Assembly: GCF_003248505.1 (NCBI RefSeq)
Contig: NZ_QFOA01000002.1
Location: 103,734 to 167,733 of the forward strand
DNA from: Sphingobium sp.
GTDB lineage: Bacteria; Pseudomonadota; Alphaproteobacteria; Sphingomonadales; Sphingomonadaceae
Reading direction: 5' to 3'
DNA length: 64,000 nucleotides
The notes beneath the pieces were generated by a model. That model was given only the letters and a program-made list of their open reading frames with translations, searched no databases and was not told where the DNA came from. This document shows, piece after piece, positions 35,475 through 46,113 of the stretch. Each line of letters begins with the position of its first letter. The first letter of the stretch is position 1. The position numbers and the translations under genes were made by a program.

Positions 35475-36401
35475 TCAGGCGTCCGCAGTCAGATTGAGGA
35501 ACACATCCTCCAGATCGGGATCGCGCGTCACAACGTCTACGATCGCAAGGCCGCTGGCCTGCACCGCGCTCAGCACCTGCCCCGCATTGGCGCGGTCCTT
35601 CATATAAGTGATCGTCAGTGTGCGTCCGTCGCTCAATTCGACCTTTTCGAAGCATGGGGCGGTGGGCACCACGCCAACGTCGCGGTCGACTGTCACCTGC
35701 ACAACCTTTTCCTGCGCCATGGCGATGAGTTCTCGCGTCGGCTTGTCAGTGATGACCCGGCCATGGTTGATGATGGCGATGCGGTCGCACAGTTCCTCCG
35801 CCTCCTCCAGATAGTGTGTCGTGAGCACGATGGTCACGCCGAGCCGGTTGAGTTCGCGGACATAGGCCCAAAGCTGCTGGCGCAACTGCACGTCGACCCC
35901 GGCGGTCGGTTCGTCGAGCACCAGGATCGGCGGCGAATGCACCATCGCCTTCGCCACCAGCAGCCGCCGCTTCATGCCGCCCGACAACGTCCGGGCGTAG
36001 GCATTGGCCTTGTCCTCCAGATGCACCGCGCTCAACAGTTCCATCGACCGGCGGCGGTCCTTGGGCACGCCATAATAACCTGCCTGATTCTCCAGCGTCT
36101 CGAATGGCGTGAAGAAGGGATCGAACACGATTTCCTGCGGCACGATCCCGATGCTGTTTTTCGCGTTGCGCGGATTTACGTCGATGTCGAAGCCCCAGAT
36201 GCTGACATCGCCCTGCGTTTTGTTGACCAGCCCGGCGAGGATGTTGATCGTGGTCGATTTGCCTGCGCCGTTGGGACCCAGCAGGCCGTATATCTGCCCG
36301 CGAGGGATCGACAGATTGATGCCGTCCAGCGCGCGCTTGCCACCCTTGTAGACCTTGGTGAGGTTGCGGATTTCTATGGCGGGGGCAGGTGCGTCGGTCA
36401 T
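35475..36401 (-). CDS. ABC transporter ATP-binding protein (ABC-2/DrrA type)
   Basis: This 308-residue protein has Walker A GPNGAGKST, signature LSGGMKRR, Walker B VLVLDEPTAG and the H-loop LTTHYLEEAEEL. The C-terminal extension of about 80 residues (VVQVTVDRDVG onward) is typical of drug, polysaccharide or multidrug exporters of the ABC-2 class. The permease partner is not adjacent: the next gene downstream is nadB-side DNA, and tilS is divergent. The partner permease must therefore be elsewhere or outside this window. Confidence 0.9.
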   Translation of the reverse strand: MTDAPAPAIEIRNLTKVYKGGKRALDGINLSIPRGQIYGLLGPNGAGKSTTINILAGLVNKTQGDVSIWGFDIDVNPRNAKNSIGIVPQEIVFDPFFTPFETLENQAGYYGVPKDRRRSMELLSAVHLEDKANAYARTLSGGMKRRLLVAKAMVHSPPILVLDEPTAGVDVQLRQQLWAYVRELNRLGVTIVLTTHYLEEAEELCDRIAIINHGRVITDKPTRELIAMAQEKVVQVTVDRDVGVVPTAPCFEKVELSDGRTLTITYMKDRANAGQVLSAVQASGLAIVDVVTRDPDLEDVFLNLTADA

Positions 36402-36482
36402 GGCTGATCTCTATGGGGATCAAGGTTGGGGAAGGGAAGAGGGCGTTTTGCCTCTATGGTTGCCCGGTGTCGCGAGGAATGG

Positions 36483-37484
36483 ATGGATTTTGAAGGGCAG
36501 TTGGTGGAAACGGCTGATCCCATGATCCGCTCCCGCGACGAACAGGGCGCACCGCTGCGCGCCATCTTTCGCAAGGCCGTCCTTCGCCTGACGGAGGATG
36601 ACGATGTCGCACGATTTGGCGTTGCCGTGTCTGGCGGGCCGGACAGCATGGCCCTGCTGGCGTTAGCGGCATCGGACTTTGCGGGACGGGTCGAGGCAGT
36701 GACGGTCGATCACGGGTTGCGCCCGGAGGCCGCATCCGAAGCCGCTATGGTAGCGCGCTGGTGCGCCGATGCTGGCGTGCCGCACGCCGTCCTGACACCC
36801 GATGCGCCGGTCGAAGGCAACGTTTCCGCATGGGCGCGGGCGATGCGCTATCGCGTGATGGAGGGCTGGCGCGCGGCCCGGTCCATCGACTGGATCATGA
36901 CGGCGCACCATGCCGACGATCAGGCCGAAACGCTGCTGATGCGCCTCAATCGAGGATCCGGCGTCAGCGGGCTGGCGGGGGTCCGGCCTTGCAGCGGGCG
37001 GATCATCCGACCGTTGCTCGGGTTAAGGAAGTGGCAGTTGATCGATTTCGCTCGGGCCAACGCTCTGCCGTTCGTGGAGGACCCTTCGAACAGCGATGAG
37101 CGCTATGACCGGGCGGTCGTTCGCGGCGCGTTGGCGGGGGCTTCGTGGATCGAACCGCTGGCGCTGGCCCGAAGCGCTGCTGCGCTGGCCGAGGCGGAGG
37201 CGGCGATCGAATGGAGCGTCGTGGCGCTGGCAACAGCGCATATCCGTGCAGAACCGGAGTGCTGGGTGCTCGACCGCACCGAACTTCCGCGCGAATATCT
37301 GCGTCGGCTGGTGCTGCATATGCTGGCGGCCGCCGATCCGGAGGCGGAACCGCCGCGCGGCGATGCGTTGGACCATGCATTGTCAGAAGCGAAGGGGGGA
37401 AGGCAGGCCAGCCTTGGCCGATATCTGCTTAAAGGTGGGCCGACATGGCGAATCACGCATGCGCCGCCCCGCCGCCGAGCGTAG
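36483..37484 (+). CDS. tilS: tRNA(Ile)-lysidine synthase
   Basis: TilS converts C34 of the AUA-reading tRNA-Ile to lysidine, so it is essential for decoding. The 333-residue protein has the PP-loop ATPase motif SGGPDS near residue 50, the VDHGLRPEA segment, and the MTAHHADDQAETLLMRLNRG motif. ATG 36483 is chosen because GAGG lies at 36474-36477; a longer frame back to 36426 has weaker support. In many bacteria tilS precedes ftsH, and the same order is found here with one small gene in between. Confidence 0.93.
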   Translation: MDFEGQLVETADPMIRSRDEQGAPLRAIFRKAVLRLTEDDDVARFGVAVSGGPDSMALLALAASDFAGRVEAVTVDHGLRPEAASEAAMVARWCADAGVPHAVLTPDAPVEGNVSAWARAMRYRVMEGWRAARSIDWIMTAHHADDQAETLLMRLNRGSGVSGLAGVRPCSGRIIRPLLGLRKWQLIDFARANALPFVEDPSNSDERYDRAVVRGALAGASWIEPLALARSAAALAEAEAAIEWSVVALATAHIRAEPECWVLDRTELPREYLRRLVLHMLAAADPEAEPPRGDALDHALSEAKGGRQASLGRYLLKGGPTWRITHAPPRRRA

Positions 37485-37620
37485 GACCGCCAAGTGCCGG
37501 AAAGTTCCCCGGCCAGTCGTGGTCATGGCTCGCTTCGCCGATTTTTGGCAGTGCGAGGATGAATCCTTAACGCGGTTTGGGTTAGTCACGGCGTGATTTT
37601 CACGCGGGGATTTGAAACGG

Positions 37621-37812
37621 ATGATGGAATTTGCGGCCCTGACCTACGGCTTGCTGGCGAGCGTCATACTTTCGGCGGCGCAACGGAACCGGCAGATGGC
37701 GCGACCGCACCCGCCGCTCCTTCTGTACATGGGTTATCTGCTGTGCGGCCTTTCCGCGGGCGTCGCAATCGCTCTGGCCTATGTGGCCGTTACCCTGTTC
37801 GTCGGCGGTTGA
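37621..37812 (+). CDS. Small two-helix membrane protein
   Basis: This 63-residue protein has two hydrophobic segments (residues about 5-20 and 33-58) with a basic loop between them (RNRQMARPHP). GGGGA lies upstream of the two adjacent ATGs (37621, 37624). It sits between tilS and ftsH on the same strand, with gaps of 136 and 100 bp. I do not recognise it. Its position suggests a link to ftsH, but that is inference. Confidence 0.55.
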   Translation: MMEFAALTYGLLASVILSAAQRNRQMARPHPPLLLYMGYLLCGLSAGVAIALAYVAVTLFVGG

Positions 37813-37912
37813 AGATCCTGTCGATAGCCGGGCGGAGGGGGCGGAATCTGCGGCCTGCTCCGCTTGCGCTTTTGTCGGCGCGCCCTATCTTGTCGACTGA
37901 AAGAGAGTGATG

Positions 37913-39862
<1,950 letters not shown>

Positions 39863-39885
39863 ACATTCGGTCAGTCGATGCGACG

Positions 39886-39914
39886 AAGGGCGGGGCCGGC
39901 GGCTCCGCCCTTTT
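39886..39914 (+). terminator. Rho-independent terminator after ftsH
   Basis: AAGGGCGGGGCC pairs with GGCTCCGCCCTT (12 bp, one G-T pair) around a 3-nt loop and runs into TTTT. It lies 23 bp after the ftsH stop. Confidence 0.88.
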
Positions 39915-39973
39915 CGTTTGCATGGAAAGGAAGGTTTTTGGCGATGCCGAGGCTGGCGTGTTAGGGTCGGGCC

Positions 39974-40159
39974 ATGCCCGCCCGCCTGTTCTTGCCGCCT
40001 GTCCTGTTCGCGATCGCCGTTCTGGCTGTGATCTTCACCGGCGACGCTTTGTTCTGGAGCGTGCCGCATGCTTTGGACAGCCTGCCGCCGCGCGTTCTGA
40101 CCGTGGCGGTTCTGACGGCGCTGTGGCTGGTGCGCATATACAAGCGGAACCGGCTCTGA
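39974..40159 (+). CDS. Small membrane protein, hypothetical
   Basis: This 61-residue frame has two hydrophobic helices (LFLPPVLFAIAVLAVIF and VLTVAVLTALWLVRIY) with a short loop and a basic C-terminus (KRNRL). It lies alone between the ftsH terminator and guaB. Only the membrane pattern supports it; the ribosome site is weak. Confidence 0.45.
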   Translation: MPARLFLPPVLFAIAVLAVIFTGDALFWSVPHALDSLPPRVLTVAVLTALWLVRIYKRNRL

Positions 40160-40322
40160 ACCGAGCGGTAGCGCGTATGATGACGGCGGCTCCGACCCTT
40201 CGTTAAGAAAATCGCGCCGGGGTCTGGCCCCGCGCGGGCGAAGTGGTTACATGGGCCGCCACAAATCCCCCGGGGCGCGGCTGCCGACGCTGGCGCCCCC
40301 CAGCAGAAAGTGGCTCGTTTCC

Positions 40323-41780
40323 ATGGATATCCGCCTTGGCCTCACCTTTGACGACGTGCTGTTGCAGCCCGGCGAATCCGATGTGCTGCCGAGCCAGGCG
40401 GACACGTCGACCCATGTCACCAAGGCGATCAGGCTCAATATCCCGATCCTGTCTTCCGCGATGGACACGGTGACAGAGGCCGATATGGCGATCGTGATGG
40501 CACAGTTGGGCGGCATCGGCGTGCTGCATCGGAACCTGACCGTCGAAGAGCAGGCCGACGCCGTGCGCGCCGTCAAGCGGTTCGAAAGCGGAATGGTGGT
40601 CAACCCGATCACCATCCTGCCGACCGCGACGCTGGCCGACGCGCAAATGTTGATGCAGCGCCACCGGATCAGCGGCATTCCGGTCGTGGAGCAATCGGGC
40701 AAGCTGGTCGGCATCCTGACCCACCGCGACACGCGCTTTGCCGAAAACCCGGATCAGCCGGTCAGCGAATTGATGACGAAGGACAATCTGGCCACGGTCA
40801 AGGCCGGTGTAGGGCAGGACGAAGCGCGCCGCCTGCTCCATGCGCGGCGGATCGAAAAGCTGCTGGTGGTGGACGATGCCTATCATTGCGTCGGCCTCAT
40901 CACGGTCAAGGATATGGAAAAGGCGGTTACCTATCCGCAGGCGACGAAGGACGACGCGGGGCGGCTGCGCGTCGCGGCTGCGACCACGGTGGGCGACAAG
41001 GGGCTGGAACGCAGCAGGGCGTTGATCGACGCGGAATGCGACCTTATCGTCATCGATACCGCGCACGGGCATAGCCGCCAGGTCGCCGTGGCGGTCGAAG
41101 CGGTGAAGAAGCTGTCCAACCATGTTCAGGTTGTGGCGGGCAACGTCGCCACCGCCGAAGCGACCAAGGCGCTGATTGGCGCGGGGGCGGATTGCGTGAA
41201 GGTTGGGATCGGGCCGGGGTCGATCTGCACCACGCGCGTCGTTGCGGGCGTGGGCGTGCCGCAGCTGACGGCCGTCATGGACTCCGCCGAGGAAGCCGCC
41301 CGGCATGGCGTGCCGGTCATCGCGGACGGCGGGCTTCGCACGTCGGGCGACGTGGCCAAGGCGTTGGCGGCGGGCGCGGGCTGCGTCATGGTGGGATCGC
41401 TGCTCGCCGGAACCGCCGAAGCGCCGGGCGAAACGTTCCTGTACCAGGGCCGCGCCTATAAGAGCTATCGCGGCATGGGCAGCGTCGGCGCGATGGCGCG
41501 GGGCAGCGCGGACCGCTATTTCCAGGCCGACATCAAGGACCAGATGAAGCTGGTGCCCGAAGGGATCGAGGGGCAGGTGCCGTTCAAGGGACCGGCGAAG
41601 GATGTGATCCATCAACTCGTCGGTGGGGTGAAGGCGGCGATGGGCTACACCGGCAGCGCCACGATCAAGGACCTGCAATCGCGTGCCCGCTTCGTTCAGA
41701 TCACCAACGCAGGCCTGTCCGAAAGCCATGTCCACGATGTCACCATCACGCGGGAAGCGCCCAATTACCCCACCCGCTAG
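40323..41780 (+). CDS. guaB: Inosine-5'-monophosphate dehydrogenase
   Basis: GuaB oxidises IMP to XMP with NAD+, the committed step to GMP. The 485-residue protein has the start segment GLTFDDVLLQPGES, two CBS domains (residues about 95-210) inserted in the TIM barrel, and the catalytic Cys302 in GPGSICTTRVV. The Arg flap with SYRGMGSVGAM is present. ATG 40323 matches the family start; an upstream frame to 40251 is not conserved. It is followed after 12 bp by the RsmB-type gene, probably co-transcribed. Confidence 0.97.
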   Translation: MDIRLGLTFDDVLLQPGESDVLPSQADTSTHVTKAIRLNIPILSSAMDTVTEADMAIVMAQLGGIGVLHRNLTVEEQADAVRAVKRFESGMVVNPITILPTATLADAQMLMQRHRISGIPVVEQSGKLVGILTHRDTRFAENPDQPVSELMTKDNLATVKAGVGQDEARRLLHARRIEKLLVVDDAYHCVGLITVKDMEKAVTYPQATKDDAGRLRVAAATTVGDKGLERSRALIDAECDLIVIDTAHGHSRQVAVAVEAVKKLSNHVQVVAGNVATAEATKALIGAGADCVKVGIGPGSICTTRVVAGVGVPQLTAVMDSAEEAARHGVPVIADGGLRTSGDVAKALAAGAGCVMVGSLLAGTAEAPGETFLYQGRAYKSYRGMGSVGAMARGSADRYFQADIKDQMKLVPEGIEGQVPFKGPAKDVIHQLVGGVKAAMGYTGSATIKDLQSRARFVQITNAGLSESHVHDVTITREAPNYPTR

Positions 41781-41792
41781 GATCCGGGCGGC

Positions 41793-42971
41793 ATGACCCC
41801 CGCCGCGCGCGTGCAGGCGGCCATCGACCTGCTCGACGCCATCGTCGCGTCGGCGCGCGATGGCGGGCCGGCGGCGGACACACTGATCGCCCGCTATTTC
41901 AAGGAACGGCGCTATGCCGGGTCGCGCGACCGGCGGGCGGTGCGCGATCATGTCTATGACGCGATCCGCCGCGCGGGCGAGCGGCCCGACACCGGGCGCG
42001 CAGCAATGATCGGCCTTGCCGCGGAGCGACCGGATATCGCCGAGCTGTTCGACGGATCGGCGCATGGGCCGCTGCCCATCGAGCCGGGGGAGGCAGGGGC
42101 GCCCGCGGGGACTGTGCCGGGCTGGATCGCGCCGCTGCTGGCGCAAGCGGTGGAGCAGGATGCTCTGCTGGGGCGCGCGCCGGTGGACTTGCGGGTGAAC
42201 CGATTGAAAGCCGCGCCTGCCAAGGTCGCGCCCTTATTTCCCGACGCGGTGACGCTCGCGGGGCTGCCCGACGCGCTCCGCCTGCCGGAAGGGCACCCGG
42301 TCGAGCAGGCGGCGGCGTGGAAGGACGGTCTGGTCGAGGTGCAGGACGCAGGCAGCCAGCTGATCGTCCACGCATGCGGCGTACAGCCCGGCATGACGGT
42401 GGTGGACCTGTGCGCAGGCGCGGGGGGCAAGACGCTGGCGCTGGCGGCGGCCATGGATGGGCGTGGGCGGTTGGTCGCGACGGACACGATCCGCGCGCGC
42501 CTCGCCCGGCTGGAACCGCGGGCGGAGCGGGCGGGGGCGACATTCGTCGAGACGATGCTGCTGGATCAGGCGCATGAGGCGCGCGGGCTGGCGAGCCTGA
42601 CGGGCAAGGCGGATGTCGTGCTGGTCGACGCGCCCTGTTCGGGCACGGGCACATGGCGGCGCAACCCGGAGGCGCGCTGGCGGCTCAGCCCCTCTCGGCT
42701 CGACCGGCTGGTGGCGGAGCAGGCGCGCATCCTCGATTTCGCGGCGCCTTTGGTGGCTCCGGGCGGCTCGCTCGTCTATGCCACCTGTGCATTGACCGAT
42801 CGGGAAGGGAAGGGCCAGGTGGACGCGTTCCTCGCCCGTCATGCGGGCTGGACGCCCGAGCCGCTGGCGCTGCCGTTTGGGCGCGGGCATGGCGGCGGCT
42901 GGCTGCTGACGCCGGGGCATGACGGGACGGACGGTTTCTTCTTTGCGCGGATGCGGCGGGAAGCGGCCTAA
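41793..42971 (+). CDS. RsmB/NOP2-family RNA m5C methyltransferase
   Basis: The enzyme methylates cytosine C5 in rRNA (or tRNA) using SAM. The 392-residue protein has an N-terminal NusB-like helical region, the SAM motif VVDLCAGAGGKTLALA, motif IV with release Cys (DAPCSGTGTWRRNPE) and motif VI with catalytic Cys (YATCAL). It follows guaB by 12 bp. The order resembles RsmB, but the exact target base is not shown. Confidence 0.9.
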   Translation: MTPAARVQAAIDLLDAIVASARDGGPAADTLIARYFKERRYAGSRDRRAVRDHVYDAIRRAGERPDTGRAAMIGLAAERPDIAELFDGSAHGPLPIEPGEAGAPAGTVPGWIAPLLAQAVEQDALLGRAPVDLRVNRLKAAPAKVAPLFPDAVTLAGLPDALRLPEGHPVEQAAAWKDGLVEVQDAGSQLIVHACGVQPGMTVVDLCAGAGGKTLALAAAMDGRGRLVATDTIRARLARLEPRAERAGATFVETMLLDQAHEARGLASLTGKADVVLVDAPCSGTGTWRRNPEARWRLSPSRLDRLVAEQARILDFAAPLVAPGGSLVYATCALTDREGKGQVDAFLARHAGWTPEPLALPFGRGHGGGWLLTPGHDGTDGFFFARMRREAA

Positions 42972-43043
42972 TCAGCCATGGACAAGCGCCCGCAAAATCG
43001 CGAGGATCGGGAATCAACGCCTGAAACATGGCTGGAGTTTATC

Positions 43044-43562
43044 ATGCGTTTCACCCCTGCCTCGATTGCCCTTGCCGCTCTGCTCGCCACCGTGTCGAGC
43101 GTCGGGCTGTCGCAAAAGCCCGACAATCAGATCAATCCGCAGTCGATCCAATGGCAGAAGGCGGGCGAAGCGGCGCGCCGGGCGGGGAACCTTACCGGTG
43201 CGACCGATGCACTGGAAAGCGCCTTGGCGGTCGATCCCCGTAACCGGGCGGCCTATGTCGAACTGGCGGAAGTCGCGCGGGCACAGGGACTTCAAGGGAA
43301 GGCGATCCGCCTCTATCGGGAAGCGCTGCTGCTCGATCCCACCGATGTCGTGGCGCTCGCGGGGCAGGGCGAGGCGATGGTGGAGAAGGGCGCGGTCGCC
43401 CGTGCCAAGGATGTGCTGGCGCAGGCGCAGAAGCTGTGCAAGGCAGATTGCGCGCCGGTGTCGCATCTGTCCGCCGCCATTGCCAAGGGGCCGCCCGCCG
43501 TCGCGATGACGGAAAAGAACCCGGTACCCGCGCCCGACAAGGTGCCGACCGAAACCCCCTGA
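43044..43562 (+). CDS. Periplasmic TPR-repeat protein
   Basis: This 172-residue protein has a signal peptide (MRFTPASIALAALLATVSSVGLS) and about three tetratricopeptide repeats (residues 35-130). WQKAGEAARRAGNLTGATDA, YVELAEVARAQGLQGKAIRL and DVVALAGQGEAMVEKGAVAR show the usual A-G-A spacing. Cys129 and Cys133 may form a disulfide, and a Pro-rich tail follows. ATG 43044 with GGAG upstream fits the signal peptide; the frame to 42978 adds 22 charged residues. It probably acts as a scaffold; no partner is visible. Confidence 0.8.
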   Translation: MRFTPASIALAALLATVSSVGLSQKPDNQINPQSIQWQKAGEAARRAGNLTGATDALESALAVDPRNRAAYVELAEVARAQGLQGKAIRLYREALLLDPTDVVALAGQGEAMVEKGAVARAKDVLAQAQKLCKADCAPVSHLSAAIAKGPPAVAMTEKNPVPAPDKVPTETP

Positions 43563-43570
43563 CCGAACGG

Positions 43571-44131
43571 TTACGCCCTCTCTTCGCGCCAGTGGCCGGG
43601 GGCGAGGCCTTCCACCGTCCAGTCGCCGATCGACCAGCGGACGAGGCGCAGGGTGGGGAAGCCTGCCGCTGCCGTCATCCGGCGCACCTGCCGGTTGCGG
43701 CCTTCGGCGATGGTGAGACGCAGCCAGCTGTCGGGCACGGTTTGCCGCACGCGGATCGGCGGGTCGCGGGGCCACAGGGCAGGCGGGTCGATGCGGTCGG
43801 CCTGTGCCGGGCGGGTGGGGCCGTCCTTCAACATGACGCCCTGCCGCAGCGCGGCGAGCGCCCGGTCGCTGACGATCCCCTCCACCTGGACGAGATAGGT
43901 CTTGGGCAGTTTGAACCGGGGGTCGGCGATGCGGGCCTGGAGCCGGCCGTCGTCGGTCAGGAGCAGCAATCCTTCGCTGTCGCGGTCGAGCCGACCGGCG
44001 GGATAGACGCCGGGGATGGCGACGCAGTCGGACAGGGTGGCGCGGGCGGTCGGGCTGTTCCGGTCGGTGAACTGGGACAGCATGTCATAGGGTTTGTTGA
44101 GGAGGATGAGGCGCGACATGGGCGCTGCCAT
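43571..44131 (-). CDS. rluE: 23S rRNA pseudouridine synthase (RluE-like)
   Basis: The enzyme isomerises uridine in 23S rRNA. The 186-residue protein lacks an S4 domain, as RluE does. The start region LILLNKPYDMLSQFTD, the catalytic Asp in PAGRLDRDSEGLLLLT and the GRNRQVRRMTAAAG motif match RluE. ATG 44131 or the next in-frame ATG 44119 could be used. It points toward the TPR gene with 8 bp between the ends. Confidence 0.9.
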   Translation of the reverse strand: MAAPMSRLILLNKPYDMLSQFTDRNSPTARATLSDCVAIPGVYPAGRLDRDSEGLLLLTDDGRLQARIADPRFKLPKTYLVQVEGIVSDRALAALRQGVMLKDGPTRPAQADRIDPPALWPRDPPIRVRQTVPDSWLRLTIAEGRNRQVRRMTAAAGFPTLRLVRWSIGDWTVEGLAPGHWREERA

Positions 44132-44255
44132 CTAGCCGGTCGGGCGGGGGCAAGTCGAGGATAAGGATACAGCGAAGTAGACAGTTGCGCGCATATTTTC
44201 ATCGGTGCGCCGGCGGACGTTTTCGACGGCATTCGTGCTTCGAAATCACGAACGG

Positions 44256-45092
44256 TCAGCGGCCGAGCAAGCGCGCGGTGGCGACGAATTCCTCTATGGA
44301 CAGGGTTTCGGCGCGGCGTTGCGGGTCGATGCCGAGGGACGCCAGTGCGTCGAGCGCGCCGGGCAGGCCCTTGAGGCTTTGCCGCAGCATCTTGCGGCGC
44401 TGGCCGAACGCGGCGGCGGTGAGGCGTTCCAGATGCTTGAGCGCCACCCCTTCCGGCGCGGGCTTCGGGGTCAGGTGAACGACCGCCGACATCACCTTGG
44501 GCGGCGGGGTGAAGGCGCTGCGGTGCACCTTCATCGCGATGCGCGCGTCGCTGCGCCACTGGGAGAGGACGGCGAGGCGGCCATAATGGTCGGTGCCCGG
44601 CTTTGCGACGATGCGTTCGGCGACCTCCATCTGGAACATCAGGGTCAGCGTCGACCACCAGGGAAGCGGGGTCCAGTCGGCGGACAGCCAGCCGACGAGC
44701 AGGGGCGTGCCGACATTATAGGGGAGGTTGGCGACGATATGCGCGCCATCGCCCGCTTCGGCGTGCGCATCGACCTTCATCGCATCGTCGGACAGAATGC
44801 GCAATTGGCCGGGAAAGGCGTCCTGCAACTCGGCGAGGGCGGGAAGGCAGCGGTCGTCGCGTTCGACCGCGACCAGACGCGCCCCGGCCCGCAGGATGGC
44901 GCGGGTGAGGCCGCCGGGCCCCGGACCGACCTCGAACGCGGGCTGGCCGTCGAGCGGACCGGGAATGGCGGCGATACGATCCAGCAACTGTTCGTCGAGC
45001 AGGAAATTCTGGCCCAGCGCCTTGCTGGCGGCAAGGCCGTGGCGCGCGATCACTTCGCGCAGCGGGGGGAGCGCCGGGCGGGTCTCAACCAT
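44256..45092 (-). CDS. rsmA: 16S rRNA dimethyladenosine transferase
   Basis: RsmA (KsgA) dimethylates two adjacent adenines near the 3' end of 16S rRNA and serves as a late ribosome-assembly checkpoint. The 278-residue protein has the SAM motif FEVGPGPGGLTRAIL, the NLPYNVGTPLL motif, and the C-terminal helical domain. It overlaps pdxA by 8 bp and is the last gene of the lptD-surA-pdxA-rsmA operon, the same order as in E. coli. Confidence 0.96.
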   Translation of the reverse strand: MVETRPALPPLREVIARHGLAASKALGQNFLLDEQLLDRIAAIPGPLDGQPAFEVGPGPGGLTRAILRAGARLVAVERDDRCLPALAELQDAFPGQLRILSDDAMKVDAHAEAGDGAHIVANLPYNVGTPLLVGWLSADWTPLPWWSTLTLMFQMEVAERIVAKPGTDHYGRLAVLSQWRSDARIAMKVHRSAFTPPPKVMSAVVHLTPKPAPEGVALKHLERLTAAAFGQRRKMLRQSLKGLPGALDALASLGIDPQRRAETLSIEEFVATARLLGR

Positions 45093-46113
45093 GGGCGAGG
45101 CGAGCGCGGGCGGCTTCGGCGGCCATCTTGAGCGCGGCCATCATCGCGCCGGGATTGGCGCTGTCGGTCCCGGCGATGCCGAAGGCGGTGCCATGGTCGG
45201 GCGAGGTGCGCACGATGGGGAGACCCAGCGTGATGTTGACGCCTTCGTCGAAATTGAGGGTCTTGATCGGGATCAGCGCCTGATCGTGGTACATGCACAG
45301 CGCCGCGTCATAGGTTTCGCGGGCGCGGGCGTGGAACATGCCGTCGGGCGACAGCGGCCCGACGATTTCCATCCCCTCGGCCTGAAGCTGTTCGACGGCG
45401 GGGCGGATCACGTCGATCTCCTCCCGCCCCAACGCGCCATTTTCGCCCGCATGGGGATTGAGCCCGGCGACGGCGATGCGGGGGCGGGCAATGCCGAAAT
45501 TGCGTTGCAGCCCCTTGACCGTGGTCAGCGCCCGCGCGCGGATGAGGTCGACAGTGAGCGCGGCGGACACGTCGGCGAGCGCGATATGGATGGTTACAGG
45601 CACGACCTTGAGCGACGGACCGGCGAGCATCATGACGGCATTGTGCGCGGAAACGCCGCAGCGTTCGGCGATGAATTCGGTCTGGCCGGGATGGGTGAAG
45701 CCGACGCCGTAAAGCTGTTCCTTGCCGACCGGCGCTGTGACGATGCCAGCGGCCGACCCCTGCCGGGCGAGGCCGACCGCGACTTCCAGCGACTGGAAGG
45801 CCGTGCGCGCACCGTCCTGCGTCGGGGTGCCGGGCGTTACGGGATGGCTTTCGCCGATCTGGAGGACGGGGAGCGCGCGGGGGAAGACGGCGGCGGCCTG
45901 CGCCGGTGTCTCGATCGCCTCGATGGGCCCCAGCCATACCGCGCGCAGCGACGCGACGTCGCCGACCGCGAAAAAGGGCGGCAGGCCGCGCGCTTCGCGC
46001 ATCACCCAGCTTTTGGCGACGATTTCCGGCCCGATCCCCGCCGGGTCGCCGAGCGGAACGGCGAAAGGGGCGGGGTCGGGCAGGGCGGGATCAGTTATAT
46101 TCGATGACGGCAT
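45085..46113 (-). CDS. pdxA: 4-hydroxythreonine-4-phosphate dehydrogenase
   Basis: PdxA oxidises 4-phosphohydroxy-L-threonine on the way to pyridoxal phosphate. The 342-residue protein has the start AVPLGDPAGIGPEIVAK, the metal-binding His in MMLAGPSLKVV/HIALADVS and YHDQALIPIKTL, and the C-terminal VRTSPDHGTAFGIAGT. ATG 46113 is used. It overlaps the 3' end of surA by 23 bp and rsmA by 8 bp, so translation of the operon is coupled. Confidence 0.95.
   Translation of the reverse strand: MPSSNITDPALPDPAPFAVPLGDPAGIGPEIVAKSWVMREARGLPPFFAVGDVASLRAVWLGPIEAIETPAQAAAVFPRALPVLQIGESHPVTPGTPTQDGARTAFQSLEVAVGLARQGSAAGIVTAPVGKEQLYGVGFTHPGQTEFIAERCGVSAHNAVMMLAGPSLKVVPVTIHIALADVSAALTVDLIRARALTTVKGLQRNFGIARPRIAVAGLNPHAGENGALGREEIDVIRPAVEQLQAEGMEIVGPLSPDGMFHARARETYDAALCMYHDQALIPIKTLNFDEGVNITLGLPIVRTSPDHGTAFGIAGTDSANPGAMMAALKMAAEAARARLAHG

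Noticed and set aside
40203..42146. 647-residue open frame opposite guaB
   Set aside because: It mirrors the guaB codon pattern and has an Arg/His-rich composition without domains.
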